Shown piece by piece: positions 55,659 to 64,000 of a DNA stretch of 64,000 nt (positions are counted from its first letter, which is position 1; every line of letters begins with the position of its first letter). The notes under the pieces are model-generated. The model saw nothing but the letters and a program-made list of their open reading frames with translations, was not told the origin of the DNA and did not search any database. The position numbers were made by a program, and so were the translations under genes. Origin of the DNA: an uncultured Rikenellaceae bacterium (GTDB lineage: Bacteria; Bacteroidota; Bacteroidia; Bacteroidales; Rikenellaceae); contig CALUZO010000018.1 in NCBI GenBank assembly GCA_944325305.1, forward strand, positions 39,718-103,717. The letters are read 5' to 3'.

Positions 55659-56405
55659 CTATGGTTGAAACGTTAGTCCAAAGACTTTTCCGAACTCTTC
55701 CGCAAACGTTTTCTTTATATTATCCATTTCCGGGATTTCGCCCAGTTCACGCGATATCGAAGTGACGCCACGGTCGGTAAATCCGCATGGATTAATATAC
55801 GAAAAATATTCCATTTTCGGATTCACGTTGAGTGAAAAGCCGTGCATTGTCACAAAGTGTGAGCTTCGTACCCCTATTGCGGCTATTTTTCTGAGTGGCC
55901 TGCTGCCTGTGGCTGCGAGCCATACTCCCGTTGCTCCTTCGCTTCTTTCTGCCCTGATCTCAAACAGTTCAAGTAAGTTTATTATAACCTCTTCGAGACC
56001 GTGGATATAATCTTTAAGACCCATACCCAACCGTTCGAGATCGAGTATGGGATATCCGACGAGTTGTCCGGGTCCGTGATAAGTTATATCTCCTCCTCGG
56101 TCTACCTTGTAGTAAGCAGCTCCGATGCACTCCATGAATGCGGGATCTATAAGCAGATTATTTATGTTGCCGCTTTTGCCGAGCGTATAAACGTGCGGGT
56201 GTTCGCAAAGCAGTAGTGTCTGTTGTGCTTCTCCTGCGTGTTCTTGGCCTGCGGCCCGAACGACATGATTTTCTGTCATCCAGGATTGTTCGCCTTTTGT
56301 CGCATCTGTTTTGGCGGCAATCAGTCCGTCAAAGAACTTTTGTTGGAGTTGCCAGCACTCCATATAATCGATTAGTCCGAGGTCTTTTATTATAACGTAC
56401 CCCAC
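55659..56405 (-). CDS. lipB: Octanoyl-[acyl-carrier-protein]:protein octanoyltransferase
   Basis: 248 aa from a GTG at 56405 (VGYVIIKDLGLIDYMECWQ), overlapping the lipA end by 16 bases. A longer reading to 56615 would put 70 junk residues inside lipA. Family motifs: HVYTLGKSGN, GGDITYHGPGQLVGYPI, catalytic Lys region RKIAAIGVR, catalytic Cys in INPCGFTDRG. A hydrophilic insertion near residues 35-60 (TKGEQSW..EHAGEAQ) is longer than typical. Transfers octanoyl from ACP to lipoate-dependent enzymes; LipA then adds sulfur. Confidence 0.93.
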   Translation of the reverse strand: MGYVIIKDLGLIDYMECWQLQQKFFDGLIAAKTDATKGEQSWMTENHVVRAAGQEHAGEAQQTLLLCEHPHVYTLGKSGNINNLLIDPAFMECIGAAYYKVDRGGDITYHGPGQLVGYPILDLERLGMGLKDYIHGLEEVIINLLELFEIRAERSEGATGVWLAATGSRPLRKIAAIGVRSSHFVTMHGFSLNVNPKMEYFSYINPCGFTDRGVTSISRELGEIPEMDNIKKTFAEEFGKVFGLTFQP

Positions 56406-57298
56406 GACTGTTTTCTTGTTTTTGTGCCAATGTATGGCATTGCCTGCTCTGCCATGTAGGAAGAGCGTACCAGCGGACCGCTTGCCACGAATCCGAATCC
56501 TCTTTTGCGAGCCTCTTCCCCGTACCATTCGAATTTGGCTGGGGTGACGTATTCGGCTACCGGCCAATGATTGCGAGTCGGTTGCAGATATTGGCCGAGC
56601 GTTACTATTTCGCATCCGTTTTCCCGCAGGTCGTCGAGGGTTTCCAGTACTTCGCTTTCTGTTTCGCCGAGCCCGAGCATAATGCCGCTTTTGGCCACGA
56701 TGCCAGCTTTCGAGATGTTCCTTATCGTGGTCAGGCTGATCTCATAACGCGCCTTGTTGCGTATGAGCGGAGTAAGTCTTTCGACAGTTTCGACGTTATG
56801 ACCTATTATATCGGGATTTGACGCGGCGACTATATCCAGGAGATCCTTGCGTCCGTCGAGATCGGGAATGAGAAGTTCGATGGATGTGTCCGGATTTTGT
56901 GTCCTTACGGCTTCGACAACGGCCGCCCAATGTACGGCTCCCTTATCGGGAAGATCATCGCGCGTCACTGATGTGATTACAGCATGCCTGAGCCCCATAA
57001 GCGATATGGAGCGTCCGACCCGTTGGGGTTCGTTTTTGTCGATAGGTAACGTTTTGCCCGTTTTAGTTGCGCAGAACCTGCAGGCTCTGGTACACACGTC
57101 GCCAAGTATCATGAAGGTTGCTGTCCCTCTGCTCCAGCATTCAGCCTTGTTCGGGCACATTCCGCTGCTGCATATCGTATGAAGGGCGTAGCGTTCTACG
57201 ATAGAAGCCGTTTGTGCGAACCGCTCGGTGCTATGGAGTTTGATCTTAAGCCAATCGGGTTTTATTTTTACGTTTACCTGGTCATAGACTTCAGGCAT
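56390..57298 (-). CDS. lipA: Lipoyl synthase
   Basis: 302 aa. Radical SAM enzyme: the auxiliary cluster motif CSSGMCPNKAEC and the radical SAM motif CTRACRFC (CxxxCxxC) are intact. RSSYMAEQ near the C-terminus supplies the Ser ligand typical of LipA. Inserts two sulfurs into octanoyl groups. Shares its transcript with lipB; the two genes overlap. Confidence 0.97.
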   Translation of the reverse strand: MPEVYDQVNVKIKPDWLKIKLHSTERFAQTASIVERYALHTICSSGMCPNKAECWSRGTATFMILGDVCTRACRFCATKTGKTLPIDKNEPQRVGRSISLMGLRHAVITSVTRDDLPDKGAVHWAAVVEAVRTQNPDTSIELLIPDLDGRKDLLDIVAASNPDIIGHNVETVERLTPLIRNKARYEISLTTIRNISKAGIVAKSGIMLGLGETESEVLETLDDLRENGCEIVTLGQYLQPTRNHWPVAEYVTPAKFEWYGEEARKRGFGFVASGPLVRSSYMAEQAMPYIGTKTRKQSWGTL

Positions 57299-57324
57299 TT
57301 TAGTTTATATTTTTCCAATTAGTA

Positions 57325-57332
57325 CAAATGTA
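57325..57332 (-). promoter_or_regulatory. Candidate -7 element for lipA-lipB
   Basis: The + strand CAAATGTA is TACATTTG on the minus strand, 27 bases before the lipA start; no clear -33. Confidence 0.4.
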
Positions 57333-57423
57333 ATAATAAATTCTGTTAGTTGTCTTATATGCGAGGGGTAATTATCATTACGTACTGGAGTGGTGTGCCG
57401 TATTGTGTTTAATCAAAGACATG

Positions 57424-57449
57424 AAAAAAGGCCCCGCAGGGCCTTTTTT
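57424..57449 (-). terminator. Terminator of tkt
   Basis: AAAAAAGGCCC pairs with GGGCCTTTTTT, loop CGCA. Symmetrical, so could act in both directions. Confidence 0.9.
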
Positions 57450-57467
57450 ACAGTTATTTGTCGTGGT

Positions 57468-59489
57468 TTATTTTTCTAACAGTTTTTTAACTTCTTTGTA
57501 TACGTTATCGCCCGAGAAGCCGAATTTTTCGTCCAGCACCTTGAACGGGGCCGAATATCCGAAATGATTCAGTCCGTGAATGTATCCGTTTTCGCCTACG
57601 AGACCGGCGAGTGTCAGCGGCAGTCCGGAGGTGAGGCCGAATCTTTTAATGCCTTTGGGCAATACTTTTTCCTGATATTCGGGGCTTTGATCGCGGAACA
57701 GTCCTTCGGACGGTGCCGAGACTATGCGGACTTTGATGCCGTCGGCTTTGAGTTTTTCGGCTCCATCGACGAGCGTTGATACTTCGGATCCGCTCGCGAT
57801 CATTACGATATCGGGGGTTCCTTCGCTGTCCGAGAGTATGTATGCTCCCTTGGTGGTATCGGCGGCAGCTTTGACCCGCTCTCCTGGCAGTGTTTTGACG
57901 TTCTGGCGCGAAAAGATAAGTCCGGTTGGGCGTTTGTTGTACATTGCGAATTTCCATGCTTCCACCGTTTCGTATCCGTCGCCCGGACGGAGTACTACCA
58001 TGGAGCGTTCGCCCTGGTGGTTGTACATGTGTTCCATCAGACGTATCTGCATTTCGTGTTCTACGGGTTGGTGTGTCGGTCCGTCCTCGCCGACACGGAA
58101 CGAGTCGTGCGACCATATGTATATTACCGGAAGTCTCATGAGTGCCGACATTCTGATTGCGGGTTTCATATAGTCCGAGAATACGAAGAAGGTACCGCAT
58201 GCAGGGATTATGCCGCCGTGGAGTGCCAATCCGTTCATGATGCAGGCCATTGTGAATTCCGAGACTCCGGCCTGGAAGAATCGTCCGCTGAAGTCGTTCT
58301 TTGTGATGGCGTGTGTTTTTTTGAGGAAGCCGTCTGTTTTGTCCGAGTTGCTGAGGTCGGCCGAGGCGACGATCATGTTTTCGACATTGTCGGCAAGGTA
58401 CGAGAGTACTGCTGACGAAGCCGCGCGTGTAGGACAGTCTTTCGGCACTTCTATCTTCGAGAAATCGAGCGGGGGAAGTTCGCCGGAGAGGAACCGTGCG
58501 AGTTTTGCTTCGAGTTCTGGGTTTTCCTTTGCCCATGCTGCCCTAACGGCCTTGTATTCTTTGGCCCAGTCGCGCAGGCGGATCTGGCTTGTGGCGTATA
58601 CCTCTTTGGTTTCGGGGAATATTTCGAAGGGATCTTCTACGTTTCCGCCGAGATTCTTTATGGTTTCGTTGATATCGCATCCGGCTGCCGTGAGGGGTTG
58701 TCCGTGGGTCGAAACTTTGTTTTCGAAGCTTGTGCCGTCGCATCCGCGGGCGCCTTTGGCCATTACGGTCTTACCGATAATGAGTGTAGGTTTTTCGGTT
58801 TCGTTGCGTGCGTCATGCAGGGCTTTGCGGATTTCGGATGGGTTGTTGCCGTCTATTGTGACTACCTTCCATCCCCACGATTCGTACCTTGCTGCGGTGT
58901 CGGAGGTGTCTGTCTCTTCGACTGTCGTGGAGAGCTGGATGTTGTTGGCGTCATAGAACATGATTAGGTTGCTGAGGCCGAGGTGTCCTGCCACGCGTGC
59001 CGCACCTGCAGCCACCTCTTCCTGGATTCCGCCGTCCGATATGTATGCGTATATCTTGTGAGACATCCAGCTGCCGAACCGTTCGACCATAAACCTTTCG
59101 GCTATTGCTGCGCCTACGGCCATTGCGTGTCCCTGTCCGAGTGGGCCCGAAGTGTTTTCGATTCCGTGAGCCAGATCGAGTTCCGGATGACCTGGGGTTA
59201 TGCTTCCCCATTGGCGGAACTCTTTGAGGTCATCTATGGAGTACTTCCCTGCGAGGCACAGTACCGAATAGAGCATCGGCGACATGTGGCCCGGGTCGAG
59301 GAAGAATCTGTCGCGGCACGGACAGTTGGCTTCATCGGGGTTGTAATTCAGGAATTCGGCGTAGAGGACATTGATGAAATCGGCTCCGCCCATTGCGCCG
59401 CCTGGGTGTCCGGATTTGGCTTTTTCGACCATTGCTGCCGACAATATTCGTATATTATCGGCGGCACGGTTCATCAGATCATTGTTCAT
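57468..59489 (-). CDS. tkt: Transketolase
   Basis: 673 aa. Full-length ThDP enzyme of the non-oxidative pentose phosphate pathway. N-terminal KSGHPGGAMG, ThDP-Mg motif in ISDGGIQEEV..YDANNIQL, central PTHQPVEHE, and a C-terminal transketolase domain. Monocistronic: a good promoter upstream and a terminator downstream. The first two residues of GDG are varied (SDGG), a minor deviation. Confidence 0.97.
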   Translation of the reverse strand: MNNDLMNRAADNIRILSAAMVEKAKSGHPGGAMGGADFINVLYAEFLNYNPDEANCPCRDRFFLDPGHMSPMLYSVLCLAGKYSIDDLKEFRQWGSITPGHPELDLAHGIENTSGPLGQGHAMAVGAAIAERFMVERFGSWMSHKIYAYISDGGIQEEVAAGAARVAGHLGLSNLIMFYDANNIQLSTTVEETDTSDTAARYESWGWKVVTIDGNNPSEIRKALHDARNETEKPTLIIGKTVMAKGARGCDGTSFENKVSTHGQPLTAAGCDINETIKNLGGNVEDPFEIFPETKEVYATSQIRLRDWAKEYKAVRAAWAKENPELEAKLARFLSGELPPLDFSKIEVPKDCPTRAASSAVLSYLADNVENMIVASADLSNSDKTDGFLKKTHAITKNDFSGRFFQAGVSEFTMACIMNGLALHGGIIPACGTFFVFSDYMKPAIRMSALMRLPVIYIWSHDSFRVGEDGPTHQPVEHEMQIRLMEHMYNHQGERSMVVLRPGDGYETVEAWKFAMYNKRPTGLIFSRQNVKTLPGERVKAAADTTKGAYILSDSEGTPDIVMIASGSEVSTLVDGAEKLKADGIKVRIVSAPSEGLFRDQSPEYQEKVLPKGIKRFGLTSGLPLTLAGLVGENGYIHGLNHFGYSAPFKVLDEKFGFSGDNVYKEVKKLLEK

Positions 59490-59524
59490 ACGGATCTTAA
59501 AGGATTAGAAACTTTTTTCCGTTT

Positions 59525-59556
59525 CAAATGTAATGAAAGCCGAGCGGCAATGCAAA
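59525..59556 (-). promoter_or_regulatory. Bacteroidetes-type promoter of tkt
   Basis: On the minus strand TTTG (59553-59556), 20-base spacer, TACATTTG (59525-59532). Both boxes match the consensus and the spacing is right. Confidence 0.7.
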
Positions 59557-59638
59557 TTCAAATGCATATGTCCGAGGCGCATCTTACTTTTTTTGCAAAA
59601 GTATGTATTTTCTGCGGGTTTCGAAAGTCTGCATAAAG

Positions 59639-59676
59639 AAAACCGGGGAAAGACTCTCAATAATCCCCCGGTTTTT
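59639..59676 (-). terminator. Terminator of clpX
   Basis: AAAACCGGGG (59639-59648) pairs with CCCCGGTTTT (59666-59675); a T-rich tail follows on the minus strand. Confidence 0.75.
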
Positions 59677-59710
59677 AAGTATTTCACCTCTGTTTTCGTT
59701 GTTTGCAGTT

Positions 59711-60976
59711 TTAAACTGCCTGTTTGAGTTGTGACAGTTTTGTCTTTTCGATCTTTTCACGGGCATAGTCTTTCGTGATGCGAAACTCTTTGCATCCCTC
59801 CATGGAGGGGATGTCGTACATGGTGTCCATCATCATCGCTTCGCAGATCGAACGCAGACCTCTTGCGCCAAGTTTGAATTCTATTGCTTTGTCCACGATA
59901 TAATCCAATGCATCGTCTTCGAAGACAAGGTTTACGCCATCAAGCGCAAACAGAGCCTGATACTGTTTTGTGATCGAGTTTTTCGGTTGTGTGAGTATGG
60001 AGCGGAGTGCATCGCGTCCCAGAGGTTCGAGATAGGTCAGCACAGGCAGTCGGCCGACCAGTTCCGGAATGAGACCGAACGAGCGCAGGTCCTGCGGCAT
60101 GATGTATTGCATCAGGTTGTCGCGCGTGATTTTCTCTTTTTTGAGTTGTCCGTATCCGACGGTTGTGGTATTGAGGCGCTGGGCTATCTTTTTTTCGATG
60201 CCGTCGAATGCTCCGCCGCAGATGAACAGTATGTTGGAAGTATTGATCTTGGCGAATTTCTGGTCGGGATGTTTGCGTCCTCCTTCCGGCGGAACGTTGA
60301 CAATGGTGCCTTCCAGTATTTTAAGCAGGGCCTGTTGCACGCCTTCGCCCGATACGTCGCGTGTTATCGACGGGGTATCGCCTTTACGGGCTATCTTGTC
60401 GATTTCGTCTATGAATATGATACCCCTCTCTGCCAGCGGGATGTCGTAATCGGCCACCTGCAGTAGTCGCGAGAGTATGCCTTCGACATCTTCGCCTACG
60501 TAACCGGCTTCTGTGAGTACCGTTGCGTCGACTATTGTGAACGGAACCTTGAGCAGGCGGGCGATAGTCCTTGCCATGAGGGTCTTTCCGGTTCCTGTGG
60601 GTCCTACAATTACGATGTTCGATTTGTCGATCTCGACGTCGGCCGAGGCCTGTTCCGTGTGCATCAGCCTTTTATAATGGTTGTATACGGCCACCGACAT
60701 GTATTTTTTCGCTTCGTCCTGGCCTATCACGTATTGATCGAGAAAAGCCTTTATTTCGGCCGGTTTCAGGAGTTCCTCTTTTTTTATGGGGCGCGGTTTC
60801 TTGTTTTTCTTGACTCCTACTACTTCGGTTTCCACAAGAAGTGCGTGTCCGTGTTCGATGCATTTGTCGCAAATGCTCGCACCGTCGCTGCCGGAGAACA
60901 TTACCTCGACTTCGGTGCGGGGCAGACCGCAAAATGAACAGGTGTCCATTTGTCCGTCTTCGTTGTTATGTGGCAT
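59711..60976 (-). CDS. clpX: ATP-dependent Clp protease ATP-binding subunit ClpX
   Basis: 421 aa. N-terminal zinc-binding domain CSFCGL..CDKC, Walker A GPTGTGKTLMARTIA, Walker B IIFIDEID, pore and sensor motifs (GYVGEDVE, GARGLRSI), and the IGF-like ClpP-docking region. Unfolds tagged proteins and feeds them to ClpP, encoded just upstream on the same strand (100-base gap). Order tig-clpP-clpX is widely conserved. Confidence 0.98.
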   Translation of the reverse strand: MPHNNEDGQMDTCSFCGLPRTEVEVMFSGSDGASICDKCIEHGHALLVETEVVGVKKNKKPRPIKKEELLKPAEIKAFLDQYVIGQDEAKKYMSVAVYNHYKRLMHTEQASADVEIDKSNIVIVGPTGTGKTLMARTIARLLKVPFTIVDATVLTEAGYVGEDVEGILSRLLQVADYDIPLAERGIIFIDEIDKIARKGDTPSITRDVSGEGVQQALLKILEGTIVNVPPEGGRKHPDQKFAKINTSNILFICGGAFDGIEKKIAQRLNTTTVGYGQLKKEKITRDNLMQYIMPQDLRSFGLIPELVGRLPVLTYLEPLGRDALRSILTQPKNSITKQYQALFALDGVNLVFEDDALDYIVDKAIEFKLGARGLRSICEAMMMDTMYDIPSMEGCKEFRITKDYAREKIEKTKLSQLKQAV

Positions 60977-61076
60977 ATAATCAATGTTTAAGTTATGGGC
61001 GATAACCGTATTGGGGTACGTCTCTGTTGCTGATGCGGCATGGCGGCAGCCTATACCGCACCGGCGTTGTCGGCAT

Positions 61077-61748
61077 TTATTGTCTGCGTTTCAGGACTTC
61101 GTCTATCAAACCGTATTGTACAGCTTCATCCGAAGTCATCCAGTAGTCGCGGTCGGCGTCCTTTTCTATTTTTTTGTAAGGTTGTCCGGAGTGTCTTGAT
61201 AATATGTTGTAGAGTTCTTTTTTGAGTTTCACTATTTCACGGGCCGTGATCTCTATGTCAGATGCCTGACCTTCGGCGCCGCCCAATGGCTGGTGGATCA
61301 TTATGCGTGAATGAGGCAGGGCCGAACGTTTCCCGGGGGCGCCTGCTGCGAGCAATACGGCTGCCATGCTTGCGGCCATACCTGTGCAGATGGTTGCAAC
61401 GTCTGCCGTGACCAGCTGCATTGTGTCGTAGATTCCGAGGCCGGCGCTTACCGAACCGCCGCCCGAGTTGATATATATTTGTATGTCTTTTTCCGGATCG
61501 ACCGATTCGAGGAACAACAGTTGGGCCTGTACTATGTTGGCCACGTCGTCGAAGATGGGGGCTCCGAGGAAAATGATCCTGTCCATCATCAGGCGCGAGA
61601 ATACGTCCATCGACGCGATATTCAGCTGACGCTCCTCGATGATTGTGGGCGAAATGTAACCCGTAGCCATGGATTGGTAGTTGTGCAGTTTCAGGCTGCT
61701 GATGCCCATGTGCTTTGTGGCGTATTTTTCAAATTCGTTCTTTGTCAT
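61077..61748 (-). CDS. clpP: ATP-dependent Clp protease proteolytic subunit
   Basis: 223 aa. Catalytic triad visible: Ser127 in GMAASMA, His152 in MIHQPLGG, Asp in KDADRD near residue 198. The N-terminus is about 25 residues longer than mature ClpP and is probably processed. Forms the tetradecameric chamber served by ClpX. Confidence 0.98.
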   Translation of the reverse strand: MTKNEFEKYATKHMGISSLKLHNYQSMATGYISPTIIEERQLNIASMDVFSRLMMDRIIFLGAPIFDDVANIVQAQLLFLESVDPEKDIQIYINSGGGSVSAGLGIYDTMQLVTADVATICTGMAASMAAVLLAAGAPGKRSALPHSRIMIHQPLGGAEGQASDIEITAREIVKLKKELYNILSRHSGQPYKKIEKDADRDYWMTSDEAVQYGLIDEVLKRRQ

Positions 61749-61846
61749 AGTGAGAGTAAATTAACTAAAAAATAGAACGAAAACCAAATCGTTTTTATTT
61801 GATTTCCGATTTTTTCCAAATACTTGTGTCTGGCCGGTCCGATATG

Positions 61847-61896
61847 GATTGAAAAACAGCGGGCCAGGCATAAAGCCCGGCCGCTGTTTTTCAATC
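61847..61896 (-). terminator. 16-bp hairpin between tig and clpP
   Basis: 61847-61862 pairs perfectly with 61881-61896, with additional pairing inside the loop. Likely attenuates read-through from tig, giving clpP separate control. Confidence 0.7.
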
Positions 61897-62027
61897 GTTT
61901 TTTGCATGCACCGGCATTGCTGGACCGGGACTGTTGCCGCGTGTAGCTTTGTTCCGGGTACGCATGTTGGCAACCGGGTGAGTGACGCGATGTGTTCAGT
62001 TCCGACCTGTGCGGTTATATGCAAAAA

Positions 62028-63365
62028 TTACGCCTCTTTTGTGGCTGCTTCGGCTATTTTGCCGAAATCTTCTGTGCTGACCTCTTTGTCGCTGACCTTG
62101 ATCATAGGTACGATAGCTGCGACAACGCGGTTTTCATAAAGGCGGTCGTATATCCTGCGTGCTTCGTCTTTGTTGGAGAGCATCTGATGCGCATAGTTGT
62201 CGAGCATGGTGTCTTCCACCTGGGTCATGCCATACTGTGCGAACTGCATAAGGGCTACGTTCTTGGCTTCCGCGATGATGTCCTCTTCGGTAATCTTTAT
62301 TTCGAATTTGTCGACGAAATATTTCAGGATAAGGTTCCAGCGCATCACGTTGAGGAATTCCGGGAAATCGGCGTCTATCTGTTCCTGGGTATATTTGCCT
62401 TCGTTTATGGCGAAGAGCCACCTTTTCAGAAAATCTTCCGGCATGGAGAGATTGGCCTTGTCGAGCAGCATCTTACGCATCTGCAGGTTGAAAAGATAGT
62501 CGGTTTCGCGACCGAGGTCTTTCGATATCTGTTCGCGGATGAAGGTTTCGAGGCCAGCTTCGTCCTTTACCGAACCGTCCGGGAATGCCATCTTGAAGAA
62601 CTCTTCGTTGAGTTCCGGATCGGCGAATTTACGGATGCGGTTGATTGTCAGTTTGAACTTTTTGTCGATGCTTTCCAATTCGTCTTCCTTTACCTGGAGT
62701 ATTGCGGCTCTTTGCTGCGGCGTTTTGTAAAGTTCGGTTATGTCTACATCCATCGTGTCGCCCACTTTCTTGCCGATGAAAGGTTTGCGTTCTTCCTCGT
62801 TCATTGAGATAAGGCCGACATAGGCATCGGCGACATTCATCTGTTCGTTGTCGAGGGTTACGCTGAGGGCTTCGTCGTTTTCGACTTTTTCAACGTCTAC
62901 CAGCCGGCCGAACTTACGCAAAAAGTTCGATCGGTATCCTTCGTACATCTTTGCGTCCGTTTTTATGAGGTAGCGTGTGAGTTTATCCTTGGTGTCGAGT
63001 TCTATGTTCACTTCAGGGGCAAGACCTATTTCGAAGATAAATTCATGTTCGCTGTTGTTGTCGAAGTCGAGAGGCTTCTGTTCGTCGCTGGGAATAACGT
63101 CGCCCACGTACTGTATGTTTTCTTTTTTGATATACTCGAAACAAGCGTCCGAGGCCTTTTTGTATGATTCTTCCGCTACCACGCCTTTGCGGTACATCTT
63201 GTTCACAATGCTCATGGGCACCATGCCCGGACGGAATCCGTGAACATTTGCCTTGCGCTTATACTCGCGCAGGGTTTTGTCCACTGCTGGGGCGTAATCA
63301 GCTTCTGCTACTGTGACCTTGAGAAGGGCGGTCTGACCCTCGCGATTTTCCCTTACAACGTTCAT
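62028..63365 (-). CDS. tig: Trigger factor
   Basis: 445 aa. Ribosome-binding signature GFRPGMVPMSIV (GFRxGxxP) near residue 40, followed by a weak FKBP-like middle domain and a helical C-terminal chaperone arm ending KIAEAATKEA. First chaperone to meet nascent chains. Heads the conserved tig-clpP-clpX group. Confidence 0.95.
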   Translation of the reverse strand: MNVVRENREGQTALLKVTVAEADYAPAVDKTLREYKRKANVHGFRPGMVPMSIVNKMYRKGVVAEESYKKASDACFEYIKKENIQYVGDVIPSDEQKPLDFDNNSEHEFIFEIGLAPEVNIELDTKDKLTRYLIKTDAKMYEGYRSNFLRKFGRLVDVEKVENDEALSVTLDNEQMNVADAYVGLISMNEEERKPFIGKKVGDTMDVDITELYKTPQQRAAILQVKEDELESIDKKFKLTINRIRKFADPELNEEFFKMAFPDGSVKDEAGLETFIREQISKDLGRETDYLFNLQMRKMLLDKANLSMPEDFLKRWLFAINEGKYTQEQIDADFPEFLNVMRWNLILKYFVDKFEIKITEEDIIAEAKNVALMQFAQYGMTQVEDTMLDNYAHQMLSNKDEARRIYDRLYENRVVAAIVPMIKVSDKEVSTEDFGKIAEAATKEA

Positions 63366-63418
63366 CTTGCTATCGTTTAATTATTTGCGTTTATTGTTGA
63401 TTGCGGGTTATGAGGGTG

Positions 63419-63426
63419 CAAAGATA
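63419..63426 (-). promoter_or_regulatory. -7 element for tig
   Basis: The + strand CAAAGATA is TATCTTTG on the minus strand, about 54 bases before the start; -33 not clear. Confidence 0.45.
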
Positions 63427-63889
63427 ATATTTTCGTTTTATAAAACACTCTCTTTTAGCGGATAAAATAGCAACGGGGCGTTGTCGGGCCATCTGAATGG
63501 CAAGTTTATCCATTGTGATTCGTTTTTTTCTTTTCCCTGGAAGGGGGCGTCTCTTTTCCGATCCTGATTTATGACATGCGATCTGTTGTCTCGCTTTGTG
63601 GTCGATGTTGATTGTTGCGTGTGACAAAGTCAGGCTTTTGTGAATGTCGCTGCGGATCTTTGCCGTAAGAATTGGCTAATCAATATTTTGCAGTCTGTTT
63701 ACGGGGATCCGGCGGCTTCGGATCGGTTTGTTTTTCGGACAAAGCGGCATGGAGAATTGATGACGGCGGACAAGGTCGTTTTTTATCGTGTATAGATAAA
63801 TTTTATCTGTTATTAAAATTTCAAAAAGAATAATTTATAGGTTTATAATAATTCATTAGCGTCCCGTTAAAATGGGACGAGTTAAAAAT
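63427..63889. other. Gene-free region upstream of tig, ending in IS-flanking sequence
   Basis: No credible ORF; a 78-codon minus-strand reading is judged spurious. A small inverted repeat at 63860-63879 (CGTCCC..GGGACG) follows the transposase stop on its strand and may be its terminator or part of the IS end. The IS boundary cannot be placed. Confidence 0.45.
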
Positions 63890-64000
63890 TTAATCAAATA
63901 GTCCTTCAAAAAGGGGACAATTGAGTTCTTTGACATCATTGAAATTAGTCTTGTCGAACAGGTCACACAAGTGGGTTTTGTCTGTCAATGATATGCTGAG
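63890..64000 (-). CDS. IS4-like transposase, C-terminal fragment (cut by window edge)
   Basis: 36 codons plus stop read on the minus strand from the window end: LSISLTDKTHLCDLFDK, then TNFNDVKELNCPLFEGLFD. The LFDKT..N.VKE....L.GLFD ending resembles Bacteroidetes IS4-family transposases (from memory of the family, not a search). The rest of the element lies beyond the window, so intactness is unknown. Confidence 0.65.
   Translation of the reverse strand, partial: LSISLTDKTHLCDLFDKTNFNDVKELNCPLFEGLFD

Noticed and set aside
63391..63627. 78-codon minus-strand ORF upstream of tig
   Set aside because: Overlaps the tig -7 element and is Arg/Lys-rich without any pattern.

Overview
The window looks like a chromosomal segment from an anaerobic gut-type Bacteroidales bacterium, most likely Rikenellaceae/Alistipes-like (inference; no database was searched). 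Reasons: S46 dipeptidyl-peptidase, DUF2723 protein, a DUF3575/DUF6562 fimbrillin-type lipoprotein locus, a LuxE-like acyl-protein synthetase, few Shine-Dalgarno sequences, and several Bacteroidetes-type promoters (TTTG, about 20 bases, TAnnTTTG).

Layout. 1-5.2 kb: a tripartite RND efflux operon (adaptor cut by the left edge, pump, TolC-type channel). 5.4-11 kb: a small GNAT protein, then a five-gene heterodisulfide-reductase-like electron-transfer operon (two HdrC-like, HdrB-like, HdrA-like, and a membrane NarI/HdrD-like fusion). 11.2 kb: initiator tRNA with its own promoter and terminator. 11.5-19.2 kb: an accessory block with a secreted beta-propeller protein and a fimbrillin-type surface lipoprotein operon. 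Three of that operon's four genes carry frameshifts, one at a run of eight C. 19.7-46 kb: mostly housekeeping (purU, patatin, pheS, TPR/EnvC/YbeY, aldo-keto reductase, dCMP deaminase, rnhB, DUF2723, cysS, queD, Lrp-type regulator, pgk, PfkB kinase, folB, LysM/M23 lipoprotein, trxB, LuxE-like, mnmG, glnS).

44.2-49.9 kb looks like the replication-origin neighbourhood. Two perfect 16-bp parS-type palindromes lie just after mnmG, the second at the centre of a 56-bp perfect palindrome. An AT-rich gene-free stretch at 49.3-49.9 kb carries several DnaA-box-like 9-mers. Hand-sampled lines suggest the + strand changes from C-rich to G-rich around here.

46-64 kb: S46 peptidase, nadA, Mrp ATPase, sppA, recJ, lipB, lipA, tkt, clpX, clpP, tig, and at the right edge the C-terminus of an IS4-like transposase. 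Many convergent or terminal gene ends carry long perfect hairpins (10 to 28 bp arms).
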